Source of the DNA: Cercospora beticola
Lineage: Eukaryota > Ascomycota > Dothideomycetes > Mycosphaerellales > Mycosphaerellaceae
Assembly: GCF_033473495.1 (NCBI RefSeq)
Contig: NC_088942.1
Span: forward strand, 248,001-312,000
Direction of reading: 5' to 3'
DNA: 64,000 nucleotides
Position numbers and translations under genes: made by a program. Numbering within the stretch: position 1 is the first letter of the stretch; each line of letters starts with the position of its first letter. Below, piece after piece: positions 18,782-29,139 of this stretch. The notes beneath the pieces are model-generated. The model searched no databases, had not been told where the DNA came from, and worked only from the letters and a program-made list of their open reading frames with translations.

Positions 18782-21700
18782 TTACTGGTATTTGCCGTTC
18801 ACGACAGATAGACTGTCATCTTGGACGCGGATTTCCAGGTATTCCGGAACAGTATGACCAGCAAAGTCCAACATGCCGTTGCGAGCCCACCAAGAAGCTT
18901 TCCTGCTGCCCGACTCCTTGATGTCCAGATCGACGTGCCTCACTTCGGGAATGCGTATCGACCACTCGTCGCCGAAGAAGTTGGTCACAATCTTACCAAT
19001 AGCGATTGGAGCTTCCAGTTCAGTGCGCCGTGGACTATCGTAGCTCAAGTCCTTTGGGATATCCGCAAACAGCCGCCATTCTGCCAGGTCGCCGTTGAGC
19101 ACGAGATCAAGATGCCCGCAGTTGCCCGTATAGGTCGCAGTCCAGCAGTGAGTTTGTCTGAAAGATTGAAAATGGAATTGATGGCCGATAGCGTCAACCT
19201 TCTCTCTGTAATGGGCTTCCGGTACGATATGATGCCATGCATCCTCGAACGAGAAGTTCAAGCTCAGGGGCAGTGTCTGATTGAGGAAGGCTTCGAAGTC
19301 GCTCGCAGTAATCCTGTTTTTGGACAGCATAGGATCTTGCCTGTACTGATGCTCGGGATTTCCGGCACAAGTTAAGCATGCCGTGTGACCACAGCAGATG
19401 CATTTTTGTATGGGTTTGGCGGAGAGCTTTCCAGCAGCTTCGCAGATGCAGCGTCGCGTAGCCTGCTTTGACTTTAGCAGAAGCTGCGTAACGTCTATGC
19501 TAGCAGTTGCGTTGCTTCGCGGCACGCTTTCCATCTTCGCCGTGAGCACAGCCACGTTTGTCTTCTGCAGCTGCAAAGTCGCGTCTTTGATCAATTTTTC
19601 AGGTCTCTGGATCGCGCGATGGCCAGCGATCAGCGCGGCCAAGATAGCAGGTCCAACTACAGTCGTTGACATTGCATTGCCTGCGAGGTCTTGGATGTTC
19701 GCAGGAAGCTCGGTAGTAAAAGAGATCTTGTCCAGTGGTAAGCCCTGCAGCCTGAGCATCTCTTCAGGAGTGAGCACACGACCAGCATCCGAAAGGAAAG
19801 GGATCATCGTCGGCGTAATACAGCCAATGATGCCGAATGCGCCGCTATCTTTCTGGAAATCCACATTTTGCGAGACGTCCCAGATTCTTGTCTTGTATCG
19901 CGCATCGTAGAACCCATGTGAGGGCAGTGCTTTCCGCAACACAGAAATATCTAGCAGATCCCACACTCGCTCTACCATGCGAGCGTACCAAGCAGGATCG
20001 CCACCTTCTGGCACGATTAGAGAGCCACTTTCGGACCAATGTGTAATCGGTCGCTCGTTGCCAAGGCGCAGGTCGTGGCGTAGCTGGGTATGCCGTAATT
20101 CGCATCTCGTCCAGTCGACTTCGCGTGTTCGCTGCTCATCCTCTTTGGCTTGTCGTTGCTTTGCAGCTAAGCTAGTGGGCAGCAGAAATGAGGATGCGGG
20201 CGAACTTGCGGGGCGGCGAAAGTCTGCCATCAGATCGGTCCACCGCTTTCCAGCGCCGGAAAGGGAGGCTCCTTCGTGTTTATCAAAGCAGACCATGTAC
20301 CCTCGTTGTCGTGTCTGTGGCAGATAGTACCCTTTGGTATCGACTAGTACTCCACCGGTTTCGTACCCGATCTTTTGATAATCTTCTAGCATTCTATCCC
20401 ACGGCGCAGTCAGGACATTCTCTAGAAGGACGATCGACGGCCGGAATGCCGTACAATAGGCCAGCACGGCTGTGTATGTGTCACCGGACTCGCCGCCCTG
20501 GTCAACGGACTTCTGGTGACTATTCAGACGAGAATAGTCCACACAAGAAGTACCTGCGATAAGAAGATCGACATTTCTCGGAATAGGCACCTTGCTGCCA
20601 TAGGCGGTCGTCGCGCTGGGGATCTCGTCGTTGACAGCGCTAGTCATTTCGGTAATGTCTCGAAATATAATAGGCGGGCGAAAGTTGCGCTCGATGTACG
20701 CTTGCTTGAACGGTACTATTTCCGCTGAGAAGAGGTGTTCGATCTCCAGCTTTGATGACCCTAGGCACTGTTGGAAAAGCTCGAGGGCTAGCAAAGGGCT
20801 TTCTGTGCCAGAGCACATGGTAGCAACTCTCAGTGAGCCAGGCAGGTCGTCCAGAGCTTGTGACAACCCCAGAGGAAGAGCCTTGCCAACAATGTCATCG
20901 AATATTTCGCGTGTGTCTGAAAGAGGTGGCAGACTGGGCAACAGACCAGTACCCTGTCCATGCTGAGGACGTGAGAGGTTCACCATATTCTGAGCTCTTT
21001 TGCGGCCTTGACCACCAGCTTTCGCCTTGCCTTTCGCTGCATTAGACGCGGCGCGTGGGACGCTCTGCTTCGCCTTCTTTGGGACCTTCTTGACTTGAGG
21101 CTCGTCCTCCGCGGTATGCTCTGAGTCGCTGCTCTCCGCAGGCAGCCCATCATCCTCGCTTACAACTTCGCTGCCACTTGAGCTATTCGCTTCGAAGTCT
21201 GAATCGTCCGCTTTCTCCACCGGTGCCTTGCGTTTTTGCTTCGCTCTTCGGATCCCAGGCGTAGAACCCGTAGTCTGCGAGATATTGAGTTCATCCTCGC
21301 TGTGACTATCGTGCTGCTGCATGATCAGACTGAATGCATTTCGCGCAGAGTGCCGCGCAGGTTTATCCTTCGAACGTGGCAGATCAGGGGCAGAATGATG
21401 CGAGACACCCGATCGAGGTGCGGATGCAGACGTGGTGGCCGAGGTCTTCTTCACCTCGACGTGATGCGCAGACTCATTGGAAAGTTTCGAGAGATAGTCG
21501 CGAATGCTTCCAGACTCTGCGATAGGTGTCTTGGTCTTGATCTGCTTCTTGGACGGTGCTGAAGCCGGCTCTTGCTTCAGAGGTTTGTTTGCAGGTCGCC
21601 AGGCAACTCCGCCTTTCACCCAGGCTTTTGGTTGCTTGAGCTTCTCTTGGTATTCCTTTGAGCTCAGCTCTCGAAATACTTCACGCGGCGCCGCAGAAGA

Positions 21701-21877
21701 CGTCTTCGATTTCGGCGGTGATGGATAAGCATTCTCATCATCACTGGTGAGGTACATCACCCTCTTCGAGTGGGAGCGCTTTTGCTTCTTGCGCGGAGCC
21801 ACGTGGATGGTGTCGCCATCGTCATCACTGCCAGTGAGGTCAATGACCGCTGCGGTCTTCCTCTTGAATCGGCTCAT
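18782..21877 (-). CDS. DNMT5: DNMT5-type DNA (cytosine-5) methyltransferase half
   Basis: Starts with ATG (MSRFKRKTAAVIDLTGSDDD) and runs 1,031 codons to TAA. Residues 1-330 are disordered and charged, rich in Ser, Lys and Glu; I see no chromodomain there. The C5-methyltransferase core follows: motif I VATMCSGTESPLLALEL (about 353), the DNMT5-style catalytic loop AGTSCVDYSRLNSHQ in place of PCQ (about 445), motif VI VLLENVL (about 486), motif VIII QTRQRGYMVCFD and motif X GNAMSTTVVGPA. A Cys-rich knuckle (RCICEAAG to CICCGHTACLTCAG) comes after. The ORF ends VVNGKYQ-stop. Product would be a chromatin-bound maintenance methyltransferase; without its ATPase half it is unlikely to work. Confidence 0.9.
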   Translation of the reverse strand: MSRFKRKTAAVIDLTGSDDDGDTIHVAPRKKQKRSHSKRVMYLTSDDENAYPSPPKSKTSSAAPREVFRELSSKEYQEKLKQPKAWVKGGVAWRPANKPLKQEPASAPSKKQIKTKTPIAESGSIRDYLSKLSNESAHHVEVKKTSATTSASAPRSGVSHHSAPDLPRSKDKPARHSARNAFSLIMQQHDSHSEDELNISQTTGSTPGIRRAKQKRKAPVEKADDSDFEANSSSGSEVVSEDDGLPAESSDSEHTAEDEPQVKKVPKKAKQSVPRAASNAAKGKAKAGGQGRKRAQNMVNLSRPQHGQGTGLLPSLPPLSDTREIFDDIVGKALPLGLSQALDDLPGSLRVATMCSGTESPLLALELFQQCLGSSKLEIEHLFSAEIVPFKQAYIERNFRPPIIFRDITEMTSAVNDEIPSATTAYGSKVPIPRNVDLLIAGTSCVDYSRLNSHQKSVDQGGESGDTYTAVLAYCTAFRPSIVLLENVLTAPWDRMLEDYQKIGYETGGVLVDTKGYYLPQTRQRGYMVCFDKHEGASLSGAGKRWTDLMADFRRPASSPASSFLLPTSLAAKQRQAKEDEQRTREVDWTRCELRHTQLRHDLRLGNERPITHWSESGSLIVPEGGDPAWYARMVERVWDLLDISVLRKALPSHGFYDARYKTRIWDVSQNVDFQKDSGAFGIIGCITPTMIPFLSDAGRVLTPEEMLRLQGLPLDKISFTTELPANIQDLAGNAMSTTVVGPAILAALIAGHRAIQRPEKLIKDATLQLQKTNVAVLTAKMESVPRSNATASIDVTQLLLKSKQATRRCICEAAGKLSAKPIQKCICCGHTACLTCAGNPEHQYRQDPMLSKNRITASDFEAFLNQTLPLSLNFSFEDAWHHIVPEAHYREKVDAIGHQFHFQSFRQTHCWTATYTGNCGHLDLVLNGDLAEWRLFADIPKDLSYDSPRRTELEAPIAIGKIVTNFFGDEWSIRIPEVRHVDLDIKESGSRKASWWARNGMLDFAGHTVPEYLEIRVQDDSLSVVNGKYQ

Positions 21878-22009
21878 TGTAAGTGATGTTATGAGCTGTT
21901 GTCGCGTGGATGTCGAAGTTCAACAAGATCAGCTATCGGTCCCTCATATTGTATGTCGTGAAGAACGCTGGATTCCAATGTTGTACCGCCAAAGTTGTTG
22001 TAAAGTTGC

Positions 22010-22469
22010 ATGTCGTTCGCATTGGAAGACGCGACACGCGACGCGGACCCTTGTCGCGCCTGCCAATCTTGCCCCTGCAACTTCATGGCCGGAGAGTGCA
22101 TCCGGCGAACTCAAAATCAGCCACAACAACATCTGCAGACGTGGCAGCAACACTTCAATCCCATAGCACGGTATGCGGCCAGAAAGGCCTCATGGCGCCG
22201 TCGAATATGCAAAGTAGGTTGTCGTGTGTTCTCAGGAGAGGTTTCAAGCTGAGGCGGAACCTTACATCCTTGCTCAATACATCTAGGCCAAGCACCTGCC
22301 GGCGAAAGGAACATTCGTCGCAGCCTCAGGTCTTCAGGTTGTCTCAACTGAGCGATGCGAGGTCAGTAGGTATCAAGATACTGGCTGGACAGTGAGCGAG
22401 ATCATTTATCATGTCAGCGAAAGAAAGAACAAAAATTCTGGCTCTTCAGAAGCACCTCAAATTGATTGA
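22010..22469 (+). CDS. Possible small Cys-rich hypothetical protein
   Basis: Low-confidence two-exon model: 22010-22213 and 22287-22469, joined over GTAGGT...CTAG (73 nt), 128 residues. The first exon contains CRACQSCPCNFMAGEC, a dense cysteine group. An alternative reading is an 80-codon ORF at 22411-22653 in another frame (starts MSAKERTKILALQ, charged and helix-like); only one of the two is likely to be real. It is divergent from the DNMT5 locus, with about 130 bp between starts. Confidence 0.25.
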
Positions 22470-22653
22470 TCTAGACAAACGCGGCTGGACCCTATGCACA
22501 GTCAAAATGCATTTGGATCTCTGGAGACAAATTGAAGACTGCTGGAAGCCACAGCTGGAACGCAAAGTCGAAAATACCTTCGAAGTCGTCCGTACATCTT
22601 CCAAGGCAGAGCGACATCGCATTCGGCACGAGGAATTCCTCAAGCTCTGCTGA

Positions 22654-24735
22654 TCGGATGAGAGCACTCCCGAGCCATATAGCATTTCATCTGGTGAATG
22701 GACTCAGCATATGCACTCCGTCAGCAGTCGTAACCTTGCTCGTTGTCCTGGGTTTCGCTGCCAGCGGATCAACAGTGAGTAGGACTGTAGGAGAAGGTCA
22801 CAAGATTGAACGCGAGTTGTTTCCAGCAGGAACTGCTACGATGTCCCATTCTCGATTTTTGCTCACTTTTGGCATACTATCTCGCAACGCATACCGCATG
22901 GCTCGTATTTTGCCATGGGGTCTATGAAGCAAACTCGCTCCAGCTTTCACAGTTAGTCAAAGATAGCACTCTCCGCGCAGGCCTCTGCTTTCCACAGATA
23001 CGGACTCTTGGATAGAAAACAAGAATGAATGGTGAGAAGAGTTGAGAGTTTCAATCATATGTAGTAGGGCGTAAGAAAAGCAGGGGCTGACTTGAGAGTT
23101 TGCCTTTTGTGGAGTAGGGCAAGAAAGAACGCGAAGCAGGATCATCACTCTTGACGTGCGACGAGCATTTCGAGCCAGGCAAGTGACCTCAAAAGCGAAC
23201 ATGGCTTAGCTGTGCTTTCCTGGTATCCAAGTGTGCTCAGGCGTCTGCAGAGGCTGCACAGGTCTCCCGACTTTCACCGTCATTGAGTTGACTGCCCACT
23301 CCCTCCTCATTCAGAGACCTTGTTTCCCTTGTAACACGAGGCCTTGCTGCAAGCTCGAATGTGCTTGTCAAGCTTGCCACGCGAGAGCACTATATATAGA
23401 GAGAGAGCATGGGGCCATGCCTAACCCCTGCTCTGCAGTTTGCCGTGTGCATACAGGTTGTCCCTCATAAGATTTGTGGAAGTAATAAATGTCTGTACTC
23501 CTCACCTTCATCTACGACCTCTAGTCCACATATTAACTGCTACTTACCTAAGATCATTTATTACTTTTGGTGTTCCAAGCACTTACTCGCTGAACTAACG
23601 GATTGTGGAAAATGCTGCTCTACATCTGGTCTACTATTGCTGTGTACTTTATAGCATAGTATGCTACAACGCTCCCTTCCTCCAGCCATTTTCTAATATC
23701 TTGCTAGTGTCCACTGCAACACTTGGGGCGAATGCGTTACACTTAACGCAAACACGGGTAGCGCTGATACTTGTGCGACCAAACTTGCTTGCACTTGCTA
23801 CAAGAAACATCAACAATTCTTCCCTTCTGGACAGCCACCGCCTAACGTAAAGTTCACAACTCGATTCCTTCCAAGCTATAATTCATTCACTAGAGGCGTA
23901 TGTATTTCAAGTTTTACACCCCCAACCACTAGAGTTGTAGCTAAACATCCTCATAACAGGCCTGCCAATCGGGATACTGGGCGGATCCTGAGACTAGACA
24001 GAACTGGGTACGTTGGAGAGCGATTGGTGGGAATGAATGGAAAGCATGCGCTTTAAGCGACTATGTGCGCCAAGCTTGCAACCTTGCGAGAGTCGGAGAA
24101 GCGTGTCCAGAGTAAAGGCTGATGTTCCCCATCGAGTTGCGAAGCCTGGAACCACCGAATCGAGGCTTTGCTAGGAAGCGCGCGAGACCGCTGCAAAGCG
24201 CTCTGCAGTTCCATCTTATTTACAGCGATGCCTCGCTGCTACTATAACATCTCGTTATGATGGAGTTGTCGTCATAGAGGGTTTCAATGCGGACTGATGT
24301 TTAGCTTCGTGCTACTAGTGGATGTTGACCTTCTTGACAGAGCGTCTCTCCAGATTCATTGTCTAGTTGGCCCAGCAGCGCTTTGCCTCTACAAGCTGCA
24401 GGGCCTAGCTTAATGTATCGAACGGGGGTAGGTGTGCTCAGATGCCTCAGACTTGCATCTGTATAGGGGTTGGTGAAGGCCTTCAAGACCTTGGTCCCAA
24501 AGGCGGCCGGGCTCTCGAAGGCGTCGCCGGCTGGCTGCCCGCTCGCATACTGTTACGTCTCTGTGCTGACTCTCCTCGTGCGGACGTTAGTAGCGTTACA
24601 ATTTTGCCTTGCGCAGCGTCAATGGGAGTCCTCGTCGCGATCGAGGAGACGTCATATTTACGTCTGCTTGGACCGGAGGCGAAGCCAAAGATGCGGAAGT
24701 ACCAGAGGCAGACCGAAGCTTCAACTCCGAATATA
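22654..24735. other. Two-kilobase gap without a supported gene
   Basis: Only short, mutually overlapping ORFs. It includes a TATATATAGAGAGAGAG run near 23391-23407 and an A+T-richer stretch from about 23460 to 23900. Nothing coding or clearly transposon-like was recognised. Confidence 0.4.
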
Positions 24736-26581
24736 TCACGGATCTATCTCCTTATCCTGATCCAGCTCATTCAGCTCATCTTCCTTCTTATTCAGACTTC
24801 GGAACCAGAGCCAAAAGATCCAACATGCATCACCGCAAACCCCGGACAAAGTGAGATACACCCACACTAGAGTCGGGTCCTTCGCCCAAGGACTAATGAA
24901 TGCTCCCAACGCAGCACCACCTGCATTCGTAAGCAAGAACAAGCTCATAATGAAAGATTTCATGTTTGGTGGAGCTTTGGTGTAAGCATATTCCAGTCCA
25001 GTGACAGCTGCAAAGATCTCGCTCATTCCAATAAGAATATATGAAGGCGTTTGCCAGAGCACATTCACCTTGTTAGGTGCGTACGTTCCGTCCTCTCTGA
25101 GGCCAGCTTCGCAGTTCATCGGCTTGTCGTAGCATGGACCGCTCATGTAGATGCCCTTTTGAAGAGCTGCAGCCCAGAGGATACCAGCGGCTGCAAACAT
25201 AAAGCCGAAAGTGATGCGAGTGATCGGTTTGAATTTGATGCCCATCCGCCTGAGTCCAGGATACAGGATCTTGTCGCAGAACGGGATGAAAATGATGATC
25301 GTGATAGGATCAATGTTCTGCATGATGTCGTTCGGGATTCCGTGTAGTTCCATCTTCCCTGCCATTGAGACGAAATTGTTGAGCATTTGTCCGTAGGCGA
25401 GCCAGTAGACCGGGAAGAAGAGGAAGACTTTGCACGCCACGAGTGCTCTCTTCACCTCCTCTACAAACACGCCGTCCCAGTCGACACTTCCTTTGGGCTG
25501 AAATTGAGGCTTCGCGGCGTCAAGATCCCGCTTTCTCAGCCCGATCAAGCAGACCTTGATCGCTTTTGGTATTATTGATCCGGCTGGCGGAGTGTGCACA
25601 TACTTGTCATTGCCTGAGACCAAGATTCCGAAGCCGACCACAAACATGCACAGGCACAGAAGATAAGCTGACCAGAATCCAAGTCGGGCTTCCATGAGAG
25701 TGGTCGCGATCGGCGAAAGAGAGCCGATGTTGATGCAGAGGTAGAAAATCATGTAGATCCTCTGAATCGTTGCAGCCGGATCCACGATAACTCGCTCCCC
25801 AGACTTTGTCGTTCGTACGAAGAGTTTGGTATTCCTATATTGTTCCGCAATCATGGGGGAGACATTACTCTTAATGCCGCCTGTAGCCAGACCAATGATA
25901 GCCTAATTACCATCACATATCAGCAAGCTCCTCTGTCAGATTAACTTACCACTTCTCAAGTCCTCGCCCCATCAGGCTTCGGGCGTGAAGACAGAAATAA
26001 AAGAGATGCGCACGACTCACCATAGCGGCAATCAACCCCGGCATCGCCAACCCCATCTCAATACTCATCGGCAAACTCGTCACAAACAACACCGCCACCC
26101 CAACAAGATACACAACTGCACTCCAAAAAATCGTGCGATACTTCCCCCAAACCTGATCCGCCACGACAGCTCCAATGACCGGCGTGACATAACACCAAAA
26201 CTGAAACAAATTCGTCAAAGCCGTCGCACCGCCTTGGCCAAGTCCAAGTGCGCCGGGTAAACCATTAGGATCATGATACTTGTTTGAAATGTAATTCTGA
26301 AAAGGTCCGGAAAGGCCGTAATAGGTGAAACGTTCGCACAACTCGACTATGGCGACGAGGAAAGCGGCCCAGGGGAGATTGTCGGGTACGCGGCGGAGAG
26401 TGAGTTTTTCGTGGGGAGTGGGTTCTTCTTCTTGGATTTCGTCGGATTCGGCGATCGAGCGGAGGCGGATGTGAGAGGAAGATGAAGTTGCTGTTGGGTC
26501 GCGGTTTTCTACGAGTTCGTATGCGCCGCGAGATGTTGGATCTGCGACATCGTTTCTTGCGGAGGAGCTGAAGAGGCCCAT
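24736..26581 (-). CDS. PTR2: POT/PTR-family proton-coupled oligopeptide transporter
   Basis: Plasma-membrane di/tripeptide-proton symporter of the PTR2 type. Exons 26021-26581 and 24736-25902, 575 residues, with a 118-nt intron 25903-26020 (GTGAGT...ATTAG). The join GLIAAM-AIIGLATGGIKSNVSP restores the conserved POT segment exactly. Other features: ELCERFTYYGL in the first membrane helix (the E-x-x-E-R-F/Y proton motif), VVADQVWGKYRTI, about 12 hydrophobic segments, and a soluble hydrophilic N-terminus of about 75 residues. The ATG at 26581 is the first in frame; the frame is open further upstream only with non-ATG codons. The intron holds an internal GTAAGT...GACAG pair, so alternative splicing is conceivable. 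Confidence 0.9.
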
Positions 26582-27097
26582 TGTGGAGGTGGGGAGGAAG
26601 TCGTGTACGTAAGCTGCTTCTTGGAGCGCCGGATTGCGAGGGCGTTCTTCTACCACCACTCGTCCATGTCCAGCGTGAAGCAGAGGAGAGGTCAAGAGAA
26701 GACTCTAAAGCTCATGTTGGACGTGAAGTCCAGTGGTTGCTGACTACTTGTATGTTCAAGGTTCAAGGTTGAGTTGTCAAGGTTCCAGGGCTCTCGGCGG
26801 TTCGCCAAGGATCCGCTGAACAAAGGATACGAGGATGCGCATTGGCTGTTCGGGGTTCGAAGCTTATTGTTAGTCAATACCGGAGAGACACGCCGGTCGG
26901 CATATTCGACTACAATAGTTTCCTACATCATCGTCAGCCATGTGGCATGATCGAAGAAGTTCACAGTGGATCACCATGGAGAATGAAGTGCCGCAACCGA
27001 AGCTCGTGTTACGGGAAGGCGAATATTTTCATAGCATAATAAGATGCTGGCTCAGTGCATAATGCTATGTATCGAAACCTCCACTGCCTCCATCGCA

Positions 27098-28405
27098 TCA
27101 CCTCTTCTTGATGACCAAACCTCTCACGAAACCCTCTGCCCTCTCTTGCAGGCTCGGCACTTTACCCTTCTTGATATCCACTTGCATGTCATCTACAGCC
27201 TTACTCGATTGCGTCTCCACTTCTCTCTCGACGATCGATACAGTGGGCACAGCATTCGCACTTGAAGATCTCTGCAACGGGTCAAGACCCTCAATGTACT
27301 CCACTGTCATTTCTGCCCCGGTAGGACTAGGAGGATTTGCGCCAAGTGGTGAAGGAATTTGGCCAGAACTGCGTCGCTTGCGGCGTTTGACGCTGTCCAG
27401 GAGATCGTCCATAGAGACAATGGTGATCTCGCCTTCGGTGATAGACTTCTGTCGTTGGGTACGTGTAGGACTCAAAGCTTCGAGATATTCAGGTTCTTTG
27501 GCGCTCCGGGCTTCCTCTTCTGGCTCTTCTTTGACGATTGAAAGGTCTGTGATGTCGACAGAGGTGGAGGTTGTTCCCATTGCAGACTGTGCGAGCTCGA
27601 TAAGTATATCTTCGAACGAAGTTTTGGGCTCAGTCTTCTTCGCATTGGCATTGGTGTTTCTCTCAGCTTCAGGTGAGGTCTTCGGCGAGACGGACACAAC
27701 AGTAGGAGTCTTGACACCGTACTGCTTTCCCCAGCGACATTCACTTGGGTAATCGCATCGCTCCCAACAGTCTTTCTTGAGATCAGCCTGCGACTTCTCC
27801 CAGTAATTCTTGCTAGCTTTCAGACTGCCGCTCAAAGTTCTTGCGTGGGCAGCCTTTTGCATCCAGGTACCATTGATCCATTTCGATTCTGTTGGGATCA
27901 AGGGCGAGGCGCTTGCTGGACCAAAGACGCTCTCGAACGCCTCCTCGGCGTTCAAGAGGGCTTCAGCTGCTTCAATCTGCTCGCCAACGGATCTTCGCCA
28001 GACACCCCACTGCTTCCAGCCTTGGTAGTCGAACTCCGAAGCACAAGCCGCGTGCCTTCGGACCACACGGCCGTTTTTGCCTCGGCATTTCTTGACCACA
28101 GTCGTGCCGGCGCAGAAGAGGTGTCCATCGTCGAGACAGCGTCGCGTGACACCTAGCTGGTAGACGCGGTTGCACTTGTGACATTGCCAAAGCCAATGAA
28201 GAGGATCGGAAGGTGGTGGCAGGAGTTCAGTCGTCGATTTGACATGTGCTTTGCGACGCTCAAGATGGACAAGATTCTTGGAGGACTGCTTTGTCGGTGG
28301 AGATGCAGGAGGACTGATCGGGAGGCGGGGAGAGAAGGGGCTTGGTGGTATGGCCAGATGAGAAGACTTGTAAGGGGCCGGGCTGATAGTGAGCTGGCGA
28401 GGCAT
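27098..28405 (-). CDS. Hypothetical fungal protein with a Cys/His zinc-like motif
   Basis: Single exon, 435 residues, ATG start. After a Pro/Ser-rich N-terminus comes WQCHKCNRVYQLGVTRRC followed by DGHLFC (about residues 73-98), a C-x2-C...C...H...C arrangement that could bind zinc. A Trp-rich region follows (YQGWKQWGVWRRS, KWINGTWMQKAAH, CWERCDYPSECRWG). The rest is disordered and acidic, with a likely nuclear basic patch KRRKRRSS near residue 345. No family name is known to me, but the pattern looks like a conserved Pezizomycotina protein. Confidence 0.75.
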   Translation of the reverse strand: MPRQLTISPAPYKSSHLAIPPSPFSPRLPISPPASPPTKQSSKNLVHLERRKAHVKSTTELLPPPSDPLHWLWQCHKCNRVYQLGVTRRCLDDGHLFCAGTTVVKKCRGKNGRVVRRHAACASEFDYQGWKQWGVWRRSVGEQIEAAEALLNAEEAFESVFGPASASPLIPTESKWINGTWMQKAAHARTLSGSLKASKNYWEKSQADLKKDCWERCDYPSECRWGKQYGVKTPTVVSVSPKTSPEAERNTNANAKKTEPKTSFEDILIELAQSAMGTTSTSVDITDLSIVKEEPEEEARSAKEPEYLEALSPTRTQRQKSITEGEITIVSMDDLLDSVKRRKRRSSGQIPSPLGANPPSPTGAEMTVEYIEGLDPLQRSSSANAVPTVSIVEREVETQSSKAVDDMQVDIKKGKVPSLQERAEGFVRGLVIKKR

Positions 28406-29139
28406 GTTGAGAGTTCAATTCGATGATGCTGGTATAGTCCGATTGCCAGTACTTCTTGGTCTCTTGTTGTGGGGAACGAAGACCGGCTTCGTGATGCGAG
28501 ATGCGTGTAGTGTATGCGATAGTCTGGGCTAAAGATCGTAATGATGGACACAGTCCGTCAGTGAGGCAGGGCCTGACACAAGAGTTTGACGTATGGGACG
28601 AGACTGATGATATGGGGCAGCCCAAGTGGTCATGTAGGATGCTCCTGCATTGCAGTGCTCATTTCACAATACAAAGCGTTTTCGGGTGTGCAATGTGGGT
28701 ACTTAGGCGAGCCTCTTTGTCTCGGCTGAATGACCATGTGTCTTTGTCTGAGCGGTAGTCTGGCCACCATCGACTGATGCAATGTGCGTGACTGACTTCT
28801 TTGTCTCGGCCGACTCTGGTGCACGCTGATGGACTGCTATCGTGGCAGGTCAGACACTGCCGAGTCGCAGGGCCCGGCAATGTCGGCGGCATTGACTGCC
28901 ATTCTGTCTTGAATACCTGCTAGTAGCAGTCCATTGTGTGCTCCGTGTATGCTCTTGGTGGGAGATCTGTCTCAGGAAGCCGCCACGAGTCTCAAGCCTG
29001 TCCGCTACCTCGACATGTCGCATGTCGCAAGAAAACAAACGGGCATGCGACACCAGGATCGAAGAAGTTCTACGCTGCATTCATGTGACATTCGTGATGC
29101 GTGGGAGTATTGTGTTTCGATTGCATCGTATTGCAGAGC
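28406..29139. other. Intergenic region with three copies of TCTTTGTCT(C/G)
   Basis: No gene is supported. The 13-mer TCTTTGTCTCGGC occurs at 28714-28726 and 28798-28810, with a related TCTTTGTCTGAGC at 28741-28753. The copies may be regulatory or a remnant of a local duplication. Confidence 0.35.

Noticed and set aside
22411..22653. 80-codon ORF as a separate gene
   Set aside because: Has an ATG but no homology I know, and it overlaps the alternative two-exon model in another frame; kept only as an alternative in that entry.
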